DNA from: CAYVUM01 sp964619055
Lineage (GTDB): Bacteria; Pseudomonadota; Alphaproteobacteria; Rhodospirillales; Defluviicoccaceae
Assembly: GCA_964619055.1 (NCBI GenBank)
Contig: CAZUDB010000055.1
Span: 1-24,460, forward strand
DNA length: 24,460 nt
Direction of reading: 5' to 3'
Shown here one piece after another: positions 15,642 to 22,749 of this stretch. The notes under the pieces are model-generated. The model was not told where the DNA came from. It saw only the letters and a program-made list of their open reading frames with translations, and did no database searches. Within the stretch, counting starts at the first letter, position 1, and the number at the start of each line of letters is the position of its first letter. The position numbers and the translations under genes were made by a program.

Positions 15642-16159
15642 TTGACTTCCTTTCCTGTTGTTGACCCAATCGGACGCGCGGCATCCACAGTTTCGCAGCC
15701 AAGGGCAGCGATGCGGGCGGCCGAGGATGAGGCAAGCTGTGTTGGGTTGCTTCGAAAGTGCGCTCAGGTTAAGAGACGGACATAGCTAATCCAACCCTTA
15801 AGTTCCTGCAGGCAAATTTTTCTATAGATAACAGTGTGTTTGCGGTGATTCGCAGTTTGATAAAGATGACAGTTTATTGAAATCTCTCTCCAATGCTGTC
15901 GTCGGCAGTGAACTGTCGCTCGTGACTCCAGGAAACGACCGCGGGACGTGAACCGCGTTCGACCAAGGATCAGCAACATAGACCGCGGGAGCACGCGGCT
16001 GTCATCGGCATTTGATCGATTGGCGTAAGCGAATTGGCAACTCGGAGCCTCTTAACGTCGGCAAGGCGATGATATACTGCGCCAACAGGGTGCGGCCACG
16101 AGCGGATTGCGTCCGATCCGTACGTCGGTCACGGACGATAGTCGTGGAGGTCAAGCACA
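15642..16159. other. Divergent intergenic region between the betaine operon and the M48 protease gene
   Basis: No convincing gene lies here. Positions about 15780-15900 are AT-rich (about 38% GC by hand count) and should contain the leftward betaine promoter; minus-strand sequence TTATCTATAG near 15830 is a possible -10 area, but I cannot fix a -35. Rightward, TATACT at 16073-16078 is a good -10 with only a poor TTAACG 15 bases upstream, a weak candidate for the protease promoter. A pair of 10-base direct repeats is listed separately. Such a long leader is plausible for an osmotically controlled operon, which is inference. Confidence 0.45.
15937..15990. repeat. Paired direct repeats GACCGCGGGA, 44 bases apart
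   Basis: GACCGCGGGA occurs at 15937-15946 and again at 15981-15990. Each copy starts a small inverted repeat: CGCGG/CCGCG in the first and CCGCG/CGCGG in the second. A spacing of about four helical turns would suit two protein molecules binding on the same face, but chance is possible in GC-rich DNA. Confidence 0.3.
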
Positions 16160-16183
16160 ATGAACAGGAGGCTAATGCGATGA
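16160..16183 (+). other. Possible seven-codon leader frame coupled to the M48 protease gene
   Basis: ATG AAC AGG AGG CTA ATG CGA TGA encodes MNRRLMR. Its TGA overlaps the protease ATG as ATGA (16180-16183), and its AGGAGG is the Shine-Dalgarno sequence of the protease. It may be a translational-coupling minigene or simply chance around a good ribosome binding site. Confidence 0.2.
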
Positions 16184-16956
16184 CTGCCCGTGTCCGCCGC
16201 GTCTGTTGCTTGCTTGCCGCCGTCATGATTGCTGCATCCGTCAGCGGCTGCCGGTCCGTGCCGGTTACGGGACGCGATCAGTTGATCCTCGTCTCAAAGG
16301 GTCAGGCCCAGCAACTGGGGGCGCAGGCTTACCAGGACATTCTTCGCTCCAACCGGATTTCCACCAACGCTCGGTACAACGAGCGGGTAGCGACCATTGG
16401 TCGGCGGATTGCAGCGGTCAGTGGTGAGCCGAATTTGCAGTGGGAGTTCAACGTCATCGAGGATGACACGCCCAATGCGTTTGCCTTGCCGGGCGGCAAA
16501 GTCGGGGTCAACACGGGGCTCTTCAAAGTGGCGAAAAACGACGACCAGTTGGCTGCCGTCATGGCGCACGAAGTGGGCCATGCCATCGCCCGCCATGGCT
16601 CGGAGCGCATGAGCCAGCAGATGCTTCTACAAGGTGGTCTGGGCGTTTTGGGGATCGCGACGGGCAGTGGTGAGCTGGTCCAGGTGGTGGCGACGGCGGC
16701 CACGCTTGGTGTGGTTCTGCCCTATTCCCGAAGCCATGAGGCCGAGGCTGACCATATTGGCCTGATCTTGATGGCCAAGGCTGGCTACGATCCACGCGCG
16801 GCCATCGACCTTTGGCTGAACTTCGAAAAGGCGGGCGGCGATCGCCCGCCGGAATTCCTGTCGACCCATCCGGCACCGGGCTCTCGCATCGATAATCTCA
16901 CGGCACTGATGCCCGAAGCCTTGGCCATCTACGATAAGACCAAAGGGCACCGCTGA
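16180..16956 (+). CDS. Lipoprotein M48-family zinc metalloprotease
   Basis: From ATG 16180, preceded by AGGAGG at 7 bases, the product has 258 residues. It begins with a lipoprotein signal peptide: Arg-containing n-region, hydrophobic LLAAVMIAASVSG, and lipidated C24. The mature part has the zinc motif HEVGH (130-134) and the downstream ligand region SHEAEADHIG (E187 and following), and ends with the family STHPAPGSRI sequence. This matches periplasmic YcaL/LoiP-like M48 peptidases involved in outer-membrane protein quality control. No TPR domain is present, unlike BepA. The frame is open back to 16012, but the signal peptide and Shine-Dalgarno decide for 16180. It converges on gpsA with 24 bases between the stops. 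Confidence 0.93.
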   Translation: MTARVRRVCCLLAAVMIAASVSGCRSVPVTGRDQLILVSKGQAQQLGAQAYQDILRSNRISTNARYNERVATIGRRIAAVSGEPNLQWEFNVIEDDTPNAFALPGGKVGVNTGLFKVAKNDDQLAAVMAHEVGHAIARHGSERMSQQMLLQGGLGVLGIATGSGELVQVVATAATLGVVLPYSRSHEAEADHIGLILMAKAGYDPRAAIDLWLNFEKAGGDRPPEFLSTHPAPGSRIDNLTALMPEALAIYDKTKGHR

Positions 16957-16980
16957 CCGCGGCCAGCGAGCGCGCGACTC

Positions 16981-17970
16981 TCAGCTAACCTCTGCCGGCA
17001 CGGGCCGGGCAAGCAGCGCCGCAATCGTTTCGTCCAAGTTTGCGTTCCGGTTCAGGACCGCGTCCACGGCCGAACAAATCGGCATGTCGATGCCATGGCT
17101 GGCCGCTAGATCGACGACCATCGCCGCTGTGGCGACGCCTTCTGCCACGCCCCGGCAACGGCTTAGGATTGTCTCCAGCGTCTGGCCTTGACCAAGGGCG
17201 ATGCCAAGCGACGTGTTGCGGGACTGTGCCGATGTGGCCGTAAGCACCAGATCGCCAAGGACGGAAAGTCCCATGGCGGTTTCCCGGCGCGCACCGCAAA
17301 CGCTAAGGAGCCGCGACATTTCGGCTAAACCACGAGTAATCAGGGCCGCGCGGGCGTTGTCGCCCAAGCCTTTGCCGGTCACGATGCCGGAGCCGATGGC
17401 GAGCACGTTTTTGACGGCGCTGCCTAACTGCACGCCCGTGGGGTCGTTGCTCGTATAAATGCGGAAGGAACGGTCTCCGAGCGTGCTGGCCACGGCCGTG
17501 GCAAGTTCGGAATTGTCCGCGGCGGCCGTTACGGCCGTCGGCAATTGGCGTGCCACCTCAATCGCAAAGCTTGGGCCTGAGAGCACGGCTAAAGGTGCAC
17601 CCGGCCAAGCATCGGCGACAATCTGCGTGGGCAGGGCCCCCGTGGCGACCTCGATCCCTTTACAGCAAACCACCGCTGGGCCCGAAACCGGTTCCTTGTT
17701 AGTCGCCAGCACATCCCGCAGAAACTGAGTCGGCACGACTAGCATGATCAAGTCGGCGCCGTCCACCGCCTGCTCGACCGACGTTGTGACACGGATCGCT
17801 TTATCGACGGCAATGCCAGGTAAATGGACGCTGTTTTCGCCCGTGGTTCGAATGGCACCGGCCACCTCAGGCCGCCTCGTCCAAAGCGCTACCCGCCGTC
17901 CGGCACGATGAGCGACACAGGCCAACGCGGTACCCCAGGCGCCGGCGCCGATGACAGCCACGCGTTGCAT
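16981..17970 (-). CDS. gpsA: NAD(P)H-dependent glycerol-3-phosphate dehydrogenase
   Basis: The 329-residue enzyme reduces dihydroxyacetone phosphate to sn-glycerol 3-phosphate for phospholipid synthesis. It shows the dinucleotide-binding VAVIGAGAWGTALA (4-17), the substrate-binding GPSFAIEVA, and the catalytic-lysine region GSAVKNVLAIGSGI followed by LGDNARAALITRGLAEM. The N-terminus MQRVAVIGAGAWGT is the family standard, so ATG 17970 was chosen. It begins two bases after the tsaD stop (TGACTATG), so the two genes are translationally coupled. The tsaD-gpsA order is common in Proteobacteria. Confidence 0.97.
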   Translation of the reverse strand: MQRVAVIGAGAWGTALACVAHRAGRRVALWTRRPEVAGAIRTTGENSVHLPGIAVDKAIRVTTSVEQAVDGADLIMLVVPTQFLRDVLATNKEPVSGPAVVCCKGIEVATGALPTQIVADAWPGAPLAVLSGPSFAIEVARQLPTAVTAAADNSELATAVASTLGDRSFRIYTSNDPTGVQLGSAVKNVLAIGSGIVTGKGLGDNARAALITRGLAEMSRLLSVCGARRETAMGLSVLGDLVLTATSAQSRNTSLGIALGQGQTLETILSRCRGVAEGVATAAMVVDLAASHGIDMPICSAVDAVLNRNANLDETIAALLARPVPAEVS

Positions 17971-17972
17971 AG

Positions 17973-19046
17973 TCACCCCTTCACCCCAGCGAAGGGGGCG
18001 GGGGGCGCCGTCGGGTCCAAGGGCCACCGCGGTGTCGGTGCCGTGTCCAATGAATCGGTAAGCCCGAGCCGCAGGCGTTCTGCACCAGCCCAGGCCACCA
18101 TGGCGCCATTGTCCGTGCAAAGGTGCTGCGGTGGAGCGGCAAGACGGAGCCCACGGCGGCTTGCCAGGTCACCGAGCCGGCCGCGCAGATAGTCGTTGGC
18201 GGCGACACCGCCGGCGATGACCAATGTTGTCACTGGCGTTTCAACGGTCGAGCGCGCCTCATCGATGGCGTGGTCGGTGCGGTCCACTAAGGCGTCGGCA
18301 GCGGCCGCTTGGAAGGAGGCGCAAAGGTCGGAGACGTCAGCAGACGCCAAGGGACCAAGTGGCAGAGCGTCGATGGCGTGGACAACGGCCGTCTTCAAGC
18401 CGGAAAAGGAGAAGTGACAGCCAGGCCGGCCCAGCATCGGACGGGGAAGGGCAAAACGCTGGGCGTCGCCAGCTCTGGCCGCAGACTCTACGGCCGGTCC
18501 ACCCGGGTAGCCGAGCCCGAGCATCTTCGCGACCTTGTCGAATGCTTCACCCAGAGCATCGTCGACCGTTGTACCAAGTCGGCGGTAGCGCCCGACGCCA
18601 TGGACCACCAGGAGCTGGCAGTGGCCACCCGACACCAGAAGCAACAAGTACGGAAAGGCAACATCGTCCGTCAGTCGTGCGGTCAGCGCGTGGCCTTCCA
18701 GGTGGTTGATGGCGAGGAGCGGCAAGCCATGAACCAGAGCGATGGCCTTGGCGGTCATCACCCCGACGATGACACCGCCAATCAGCCCTGGACCTGCCGT
18801 CACCGCAACGCCGTCTAGGTCCTGAAAGTCCAGTTTCGCCTCGACCATGGCAGCGGCCACTAAGTGGTCTAGCACCTCCAGGTGGGCGCGGGCCGCTACC
18901 TCCGGCACAACGCCGGCGAAAGCACGGTGCTGATCTACTTGTGATGCCAGTTGGTCGGCGAGAATACGCTGTCCCAAAGGGGCGCGGCTGTCGATCACGG
19001 CGGTCGCGGTCTCGTCGCAACTGGTCTCAATGCCGAGAATGATCAT
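17973..19046 (-). CDS. tsaD: tRNA N6-adenosine threonylcarbamoyltransferase
   Basis: The 357-residue protein is the catalytic subunit that, with TsaB and TsaE, transfers threonylcarbamoyl to A37 of ANN-decoding tRNAs. The N-terminal ILGIETSCDETATAV is diagnostic, the metal-binding motif is HLEGH (115-119), and SGGHCQL, FSFSGLKTAV and CTDNGAMVAWAG are all present. Its targets include tRNA-Thr, and a tRNA-Thr gene lies at the end of this window, though that proximity is probably accidental. The ATG at 19046 follows GGAG by 5 bases. It is first of a two-gene operon with gpsA and divergent from hemC. The C-terminal tail is proline-rich and slightly extended. Confidence 0.97.
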   Translation of the reverse strand: MIILGIETSCDETATAVIDSRAPLGQRILADQLASQVDQHRAFAGVVPEVAARAHLEVLDHLVAAAMVEAKLDFQDLDGVAVTAGPGLIGGVIVGVMTAKAIALVHGLPLLAINHLEGHALTARLTDDVAFPYLLLLVSGGHCQLLVVHGVGRYRRLGTTVDDALGEAFDKVAKMLGLGYPGGPAVESAARAGDAQRFALPRPMLGRPGCHFSFSGLKTAVVHAIDALPLGPLASADVSDLCASFQAAAADALVDRTDHAIDEARSTVETPVTTLVIAGGVAANDYLRGRLGDLASRRGLRLAAPPQHLCTDNGAMVAWAGAERLRLGLTDSLDTAPTPRWPLDPTAPPAPFAGVKG

Positions 19047-19069
19047 GATGCTCCGGACTTTTCTTCACT

Positions 19070-19097
19070 CGTGACCCAGCTTACCCTAGCTGTCACG
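19070..19097. promoter_or_regulatory. Inverted repeat between divergent tsaD and hemC
   Basis: CGTGAC-CC-AGCT-TACCCT-AGCT-GTCACG is a near-perfect dyad: 6-bp outer arms and 4-bp inner arms, broken only by a CC bulge. It starts 24 bases from the tsaD ATG and ends about 50 bases before the hemC start. It could be an operator for both genes or a hairpin in the tsaD leader. Confidence 0.4.
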
Positions 19098-19148
19098 CCG
19101 CCGAGGTTCCGGGCAGCCGACCTCTCACGGCGTGATTGAAGCCAAGTC

Positions 19149-20135
19149 TTGTGCCCCTATCAGATCGGTTCGACGTCATTGAAACGCCACGGCCACGCTG
19201 CCCAGGTCCGCATCGGAACCCGCGGCAGTCCACTTGCCCGCGCCCAGGCGGTCGAGGCCGCGCAAAGGCTGATCGATGTCGACCCCGCCCTCGCGGAACC
19301 GGGGATGATTGAAACCGTCATCATCACGACAACCGGCGATACGATATTGGACCGTCCCTTGTCCGATGTGGGCGGGAAGGGGTTGTTCACCAAGGAGATC
19401 GATGAAGCGCTGCTCGCGGGCAGGATCGATGTCGCCGTCCATTCCGTGAAGGACCTGCCGACCCGTCTGCCGGATGGAATCGTGTTGGCCGCCCTGTTGC
19501 CGCGCGAAGACCCGCGCGACGCCTGGCTCGGTCCCGCCGGCGGTTTTTCCGCTTTGCCTACGGGCGCGGTTGTTGGCACGGCTTCGTTGCGTCGGGCAGC
19601 ACAGGTGCGCCACCGCCGTCCCGATCTCCAAATCGCAGCCCTGAGAGGCAACGTAGGTACGCGCCTTGCGAAGCTCGAACGCGGTGTTGCCCATGCGACG
19701 TTGCTTGCAGTTGCTGGTTTGCGCCGCCTCGGATTGGACGGCGATTTGAATCACGAAGCGATGGATACCGACCTTATGCTGCCGGCGGTCGGGCAGGGGG
19801 CCATAGGCCTCACCTGCCGAGCGGATGATTGGAGCCGAGGCGTCGTGGCCGCCCTCGACGATGCGGAAACCCGTATCTGCATCACGGCGGAGCGAGCCCT
19901 TCTGGACTGTCTCGACGGTTCCTGCCGCACGCCCATCGCGGGCCTTGCGGAATTGAATAGCCCAGGGAGCATTGCGTTACGCGGGCTCATAGCCTTGCCA
20001 GACGGCTCACAACTATACACCGCTTCGCGCTCTGGCGGATCGGATGAAGCGGCGACGCTGGGGTGGGAACTGGGCGAAGCCCTGTTGGGCCAAGTGGGTC
20101 CGGACTTCCTGAAAACGCTGGGTATTCGGGCTTAG
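19149..20135 (+). CDS. hemC: Porphobilinogen deaminase (hydroxymethylbilane synthase)
   Basis: The enzyme condenses four porphobilinogens to hydroxymethylbilane in the common heme/tetrapyrrole pathway. Visible are VRIGTRGSPLARAQA near the N-terminus, DVAVHSVKDLPT, GTASLRRAAQ, and the dipyrromethane-cofactor cysteine in GSCRTPIAG (residue 259 by this start). The frame contains no ATG before the conserved core. Possible starts are TTG 19149 (328 residues) and TTG 19179 (318 residues, closer to the family's usual N-terminal length). Neither has a good Shine-Dalgarno sequence, so the start is open. It is the first gene of the hemC-hemD-Mic60-hemY cluster, divergent from tsaD. Confidence 0.96.
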   Translation: MCPYQIGSTSLKRHGHAAQVRIGTRGSPLARAQAVEAAQRLIDVDPALAEPGMIETVIITTTGDTILDRPLSDVGGKGLFTKEIDEALLAGRIDVAVHSVKDLPTRLPDGIVLAALLPREDPRDAWLGPAGGFSALPTGAVVGTASLRRAAQVRHRRPDLQIAALRGNVGTRLAKLERGVAHATLLAVAGLRRLGLDGDLNHEAMDTDLMLPAVGQGAIGLTCRADDWSRGVVAALDDAETRICITAERALLDCLDGSCRTPIAGLAELNSPGSIALRGLIALPDGSQLYTASRSGGSDEAATLGWELGEALLGQVGPDFLKTLGIRA

Positions 20136-20139
20136 TGCC

Positions 20140-20886
20140 ATGCGTGTGCTGATCACCCGTCCGCGGCACGACGCAGAAACACTGGCGCAAACGCTTTACG
20201 ACCACGGGATCGATGCCGTGATGGAGCCGATGATGACCGTGGAGCCGGTGCTGGGTCCGCCTATGGACCTTTCCGGGATTCAAGCCATCGCACTCACGAG
20301 CGCCAATGGCGCCCGGGCGTTCGCTGCGCGCTCGGCCGAACGCAGCTTGCCGGTTTTCGCCGTCGGCGAGGCCACGGCCCGCACCGCCCGCTCCCTGGGA
20401 TTCGCTCACGTCGAGCAGGGTGGCGGCGATGTCGAGGCCTTGGGCGCGCTGATCAGCGGGCGTTGTCAGCCCGATGCGGGCGCGATCCTCCACGCCGCCG
20501 GGCGCACGGTCGCCGGCGATTTGGTGGGTCGTCTGACCGGTCTCGGCTTCTCCTGTCGGCGTGAGACTGTCTATCGCACCCAACGCGTTGCGGCTCTATC
20601 GGCGACGACGCGGCGAGATCTGGCTTCGGGCGCTTTTTACGGCGTGGCGCTGTTTTCCCCACGAACTGCTAGGATTTTTCGTGAGGTGGTGACCGAGGCA
20701 GGCGTTGTGAACGGCTGTTGCCGGTCCGTATCCTATTGCTTGAGCCACGCCGTCGCCGATGCGGGAGCGGCGTTACCGTGGCGACGGATTGTGGTAGCGG
20801 CCCGCCCGGAGCAGGCCGCCCTGATCACCGTTATCGTGGCCGAGCACGGCTCGCCCGCAACAGGCCGGGATTTTATCTCCCCATGA
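20140..20886 (+). CDS. hemD: Uroporphyrinogen-III synthase
   Basis: The 248-residue protein cyclises hydroxymethylbilane to uroporphyrinogen III with inversion of ring D, directly after HemC. Sequence is poorly conserved in this family, but MRVLITRPRHDAETLA at the N-terminus, IALTSANGARAF, FAVGEATARTARSLGF and VALFSPRTARIF are typical. It starts four bases after the hemC stop, so translation is coupled. The ATG was chosen because it gives the standard LITRP start. A 65-base gap precedes the next gene; it holds GCCTGTTCAGGC as a small inverted repeat and no clear promoter. Confidence 0.93.
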   Translation: MRVLITRPRHDAETLAQTLYDHGIDAVMEPMMTVEPVLGPPMDLSGIQAIALTSANGARAFAARSAERSLPVFAVGEATARTARSLGFAHVEQGGGDVEALGALISGRCQPDAGAILHAAGRTVAGDLVGRLTGLGFSCRRETVYRTQRVAALSATTRRDLASGAFYGVALFSPRTARIFREVVTEAGVVNGCCRSVSYCLSHAVADAGAALPWRRIVVAARPEQAALITVIVAEHGSPATGRDFISP

Positions 20887-20951
20887 TGCAGTTAACCCTG
20901 TTAGTGTTCTGCAAAACTGTCCAGACCGCCTGTTCAGGCAAGGGGTAAGGG

Positions 20952-22745
20952 ATGACTGAGGACCCACGAAAAGACCCGCCTAAGGCGGGACCGGGAGATT
21001 CGTCCGATCCGTCTTCCAAATCACCGAAAGCGGGTAAGGCGCCGCAAACCGGTAAGCCGCAGCAGGCGGGTGGCTCCAGCAAGAGCACCACTGCGACAGA
21101 GGCTGAGTCGCCCCCGACTAAGCCGAGTATGGGAGCGTCGGGGACCTCCGCCGCAACGCCGCAGCCAGTCGATGCGGACAAAGCGGTGAAAGAGAAACCC
21201 AGCACAAGTGCTGCGAACAAATCCGCGGTCAGCTCCAAAACCGAGTCGCTGGCAGCGAAAGCGGCTGAGACCAAGACGGAGCCACCGTCCGCGAAAGCCG
21301 CGTCGACAGCTACAGCGGCGTCCGCTTCGTCATCGGCCTCCGCTCGCGCAACGTCGGTGCCCATGTCGGGCGTTGGCGAAGCCGCGAAGCCGGGGCAGCC
21401 ACTATCAGGATCGTCTACGACTGGCTCCAAGCCGGCAAAATCGTCGGCACCGCCGTCGCCCCCCCCAGAGGAGCCTGCCAAAACGGGTGGGGGTGGTCAG
21501 CCCCCCTCATCGCCTCCGCCCTCGCCCCCGGTAGTCAAGGGCGGCTCCTCGAAGGGTGGCGGTTGCCTGACCAGTGCGCTTGTTGCCGTGATCGCCGCTG
21601 TTGCCGTGATCGGCGCTTTATTCCTTGGCCGCGAAATGTGGTTGCCGCACGTGGCGCCACAGCTGGATCCGGTGATTGCCGAGCTCCCCGCCGTGGTCGC
21701 GTTGCGCGAGCAAGTTACCACCGTAGCGGGCAAAACCGACGAGTTCACCCAGTCCGTAGAAGCTCTGTCCTCGGGCCAGGATGAGGTCGGCGACGAAATG
21801 GCGGAGCTGCGTTCGACCCTTGAGGAACGTGGCCAAGCCCACGGCCGCAAGCTCGACAAATTGACCGCGTCCGGGCAGGACGTCCAGGCACAGCTGGCCG
21901 ACGCCACGGCACGGATCGAGGCACTGGAGGAGCTTCTGGAGGCGATCCGGGAAGCCGAGCCAGCGTCTGCAGGAGGGGTGGACGATACGACCTCGGCGCT
22001 CGCGGACCGGATCCGGCGTTTGGAGACCCAGGCAGCATTACTGTCTCAAATCGACAAGCATGATGACCTCTTGGCCGACCAAGAACAGCAGATTACGGCG
22101 TTGACAACGCGCATTGCCGACTTGGGCGATGTGAGCCGCGAAAACGAGCGGATCGAAAAGCTTGAAGCCCGCATGCAATCGTTGGAGGAGATAGCTGTTA
22201 CGTCGCAGGAGGCTGCCGTGGAGGCGGCCTCGGTGACGGCTGCCGTGGGCGAACTCCGCGAAGCCTTGTCCGGCTCGGGTCCGTATGCGGCCGAGTTGGC
22301 CCGGGTGGAGCGACTGGGGCTTTCGGGTGAAGGTTTGAGCGGGGCGCTGGCCGCGATCAAACCCTATGCCGAAAAAGGTGTGCCGACGGTTGCCGATCTC
22401 TACCGACGCTATCCCGATGTGGCCAGTAGCATCGTCCAGGCCGATAATCGCGTTGAGGGTGAGGACTGGTCCGCGCGAGCCGTCAACAGCCTGATGTCGT
22501 TGGTGACGGTGCGCCACACCGGTGACGGTGGTTCGACCGTCGATCGTCATCTGACGGATGCGGAAGCGGCGATGGACGCGGGCGATCTGGCCTCCGCCAA
22601 GGCGGCGTTGGAGCGCATCGATGGGCCGATGACGGAGCTGGCAAAAGCATGGATTGCCGATGCCGAGGCGCGAATCGCCGCCAATCGGGCGCTGACCCGG
22701 TTGCAGCTTTATGCCGTCTCCATGCGCTCGGTGCAGGGAGGTTGA
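20952..22745 (+). CDS. Alphaproteobacterial Mic60/mitofilin-like membrane protein (COG4223 type)
   Basis: The 597-residue protein has a long disordered cytoplasmic N-terminus (about 1-200) dominated by Pro, Ser, Ala, Lys and Thr, one transmembrane helix near 207-225 (SALVAVIAAVAVIGALFLG), a long coiled coil (about 245-430, heptad-like with many Glu, Gln, Leu and Ala), and a C-terminal helical domain like mitofilin (LRDALS-like, then AIKPYAEKGVPTVADLYRRY). Alphaproteobacterial Mic60 homologues between hemD and hemY are known and are thought to shape inner-membrane invaginations, like mitochondrial Mic60 at crista junctions. The ATG follows AAGGGGTAAGGG. The low-complexity N-terminus is unusually long. 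Assignment is by architecture and gene position; sequence alone is weak. Confidence 0.85.
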   Translation: MTEDPRKDPPKAGPGDSSDPSSKSPKAGKAPQTGKPQQAGGSSKSTTATEAESPPTKPSMGASGTSAATPQPVDADKAVKEKPSTSAANKSAVSSKTESLAAKAAETKTEPPSAKAASTATAASASSSASARATSVPMSGVGEAAKPGQPLSGSSTTGSKPAKSSAPPSPPPEEPAKTGGGGQPPSSPPPSPPVVKGGSSKGGGCLTSALVAVIAAVAVIGALFLGREMWLPHVAPQLDPVIAELPAVVALREQVTTVAGKTDEFTQSVEALSSGQDEVGDEMAELRSTLEERGQAHGRKLDKLTASGQDVQAQLADATARIEALEELLEAIREAEPASAGGVDDTTSALADRIRRLETQAALLSQIDKHDDLLADQEQQITALTTRIADLGDVSRENERIEKLEARMQSLEEIAVTSQEAAVEAASVTAAVGELREALSGSGPYAAELARVERLGLSGEGLSGALAAIKPYAEKGVPTVADLYRRYPDVASSIVQADNRVEGEDWSARAVNSLMSLVTVRHTGDGGSTVDRHLTDAEAAMDAGDLASAKAALERIDGPMTELAKAWIADAEARIAANRALTRLQLYAVSMRSVQGG

Positions 22746-22749
22746 GACC

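Noticed and set aside
15764..15994. 76-codon minus-strand frame upstream of the betaine operon
   Set aside because: The residue mix looks random and there is no Shine-Dalgarno. The region looks like a promoter spacer.
21800..22200. Possible SMC-like or tropomyosin-like coiled-coil protein
   Set aside because: The coiled coil belongs to the Mic60-like protein, whose transmembrane helix and gene position explain it better.
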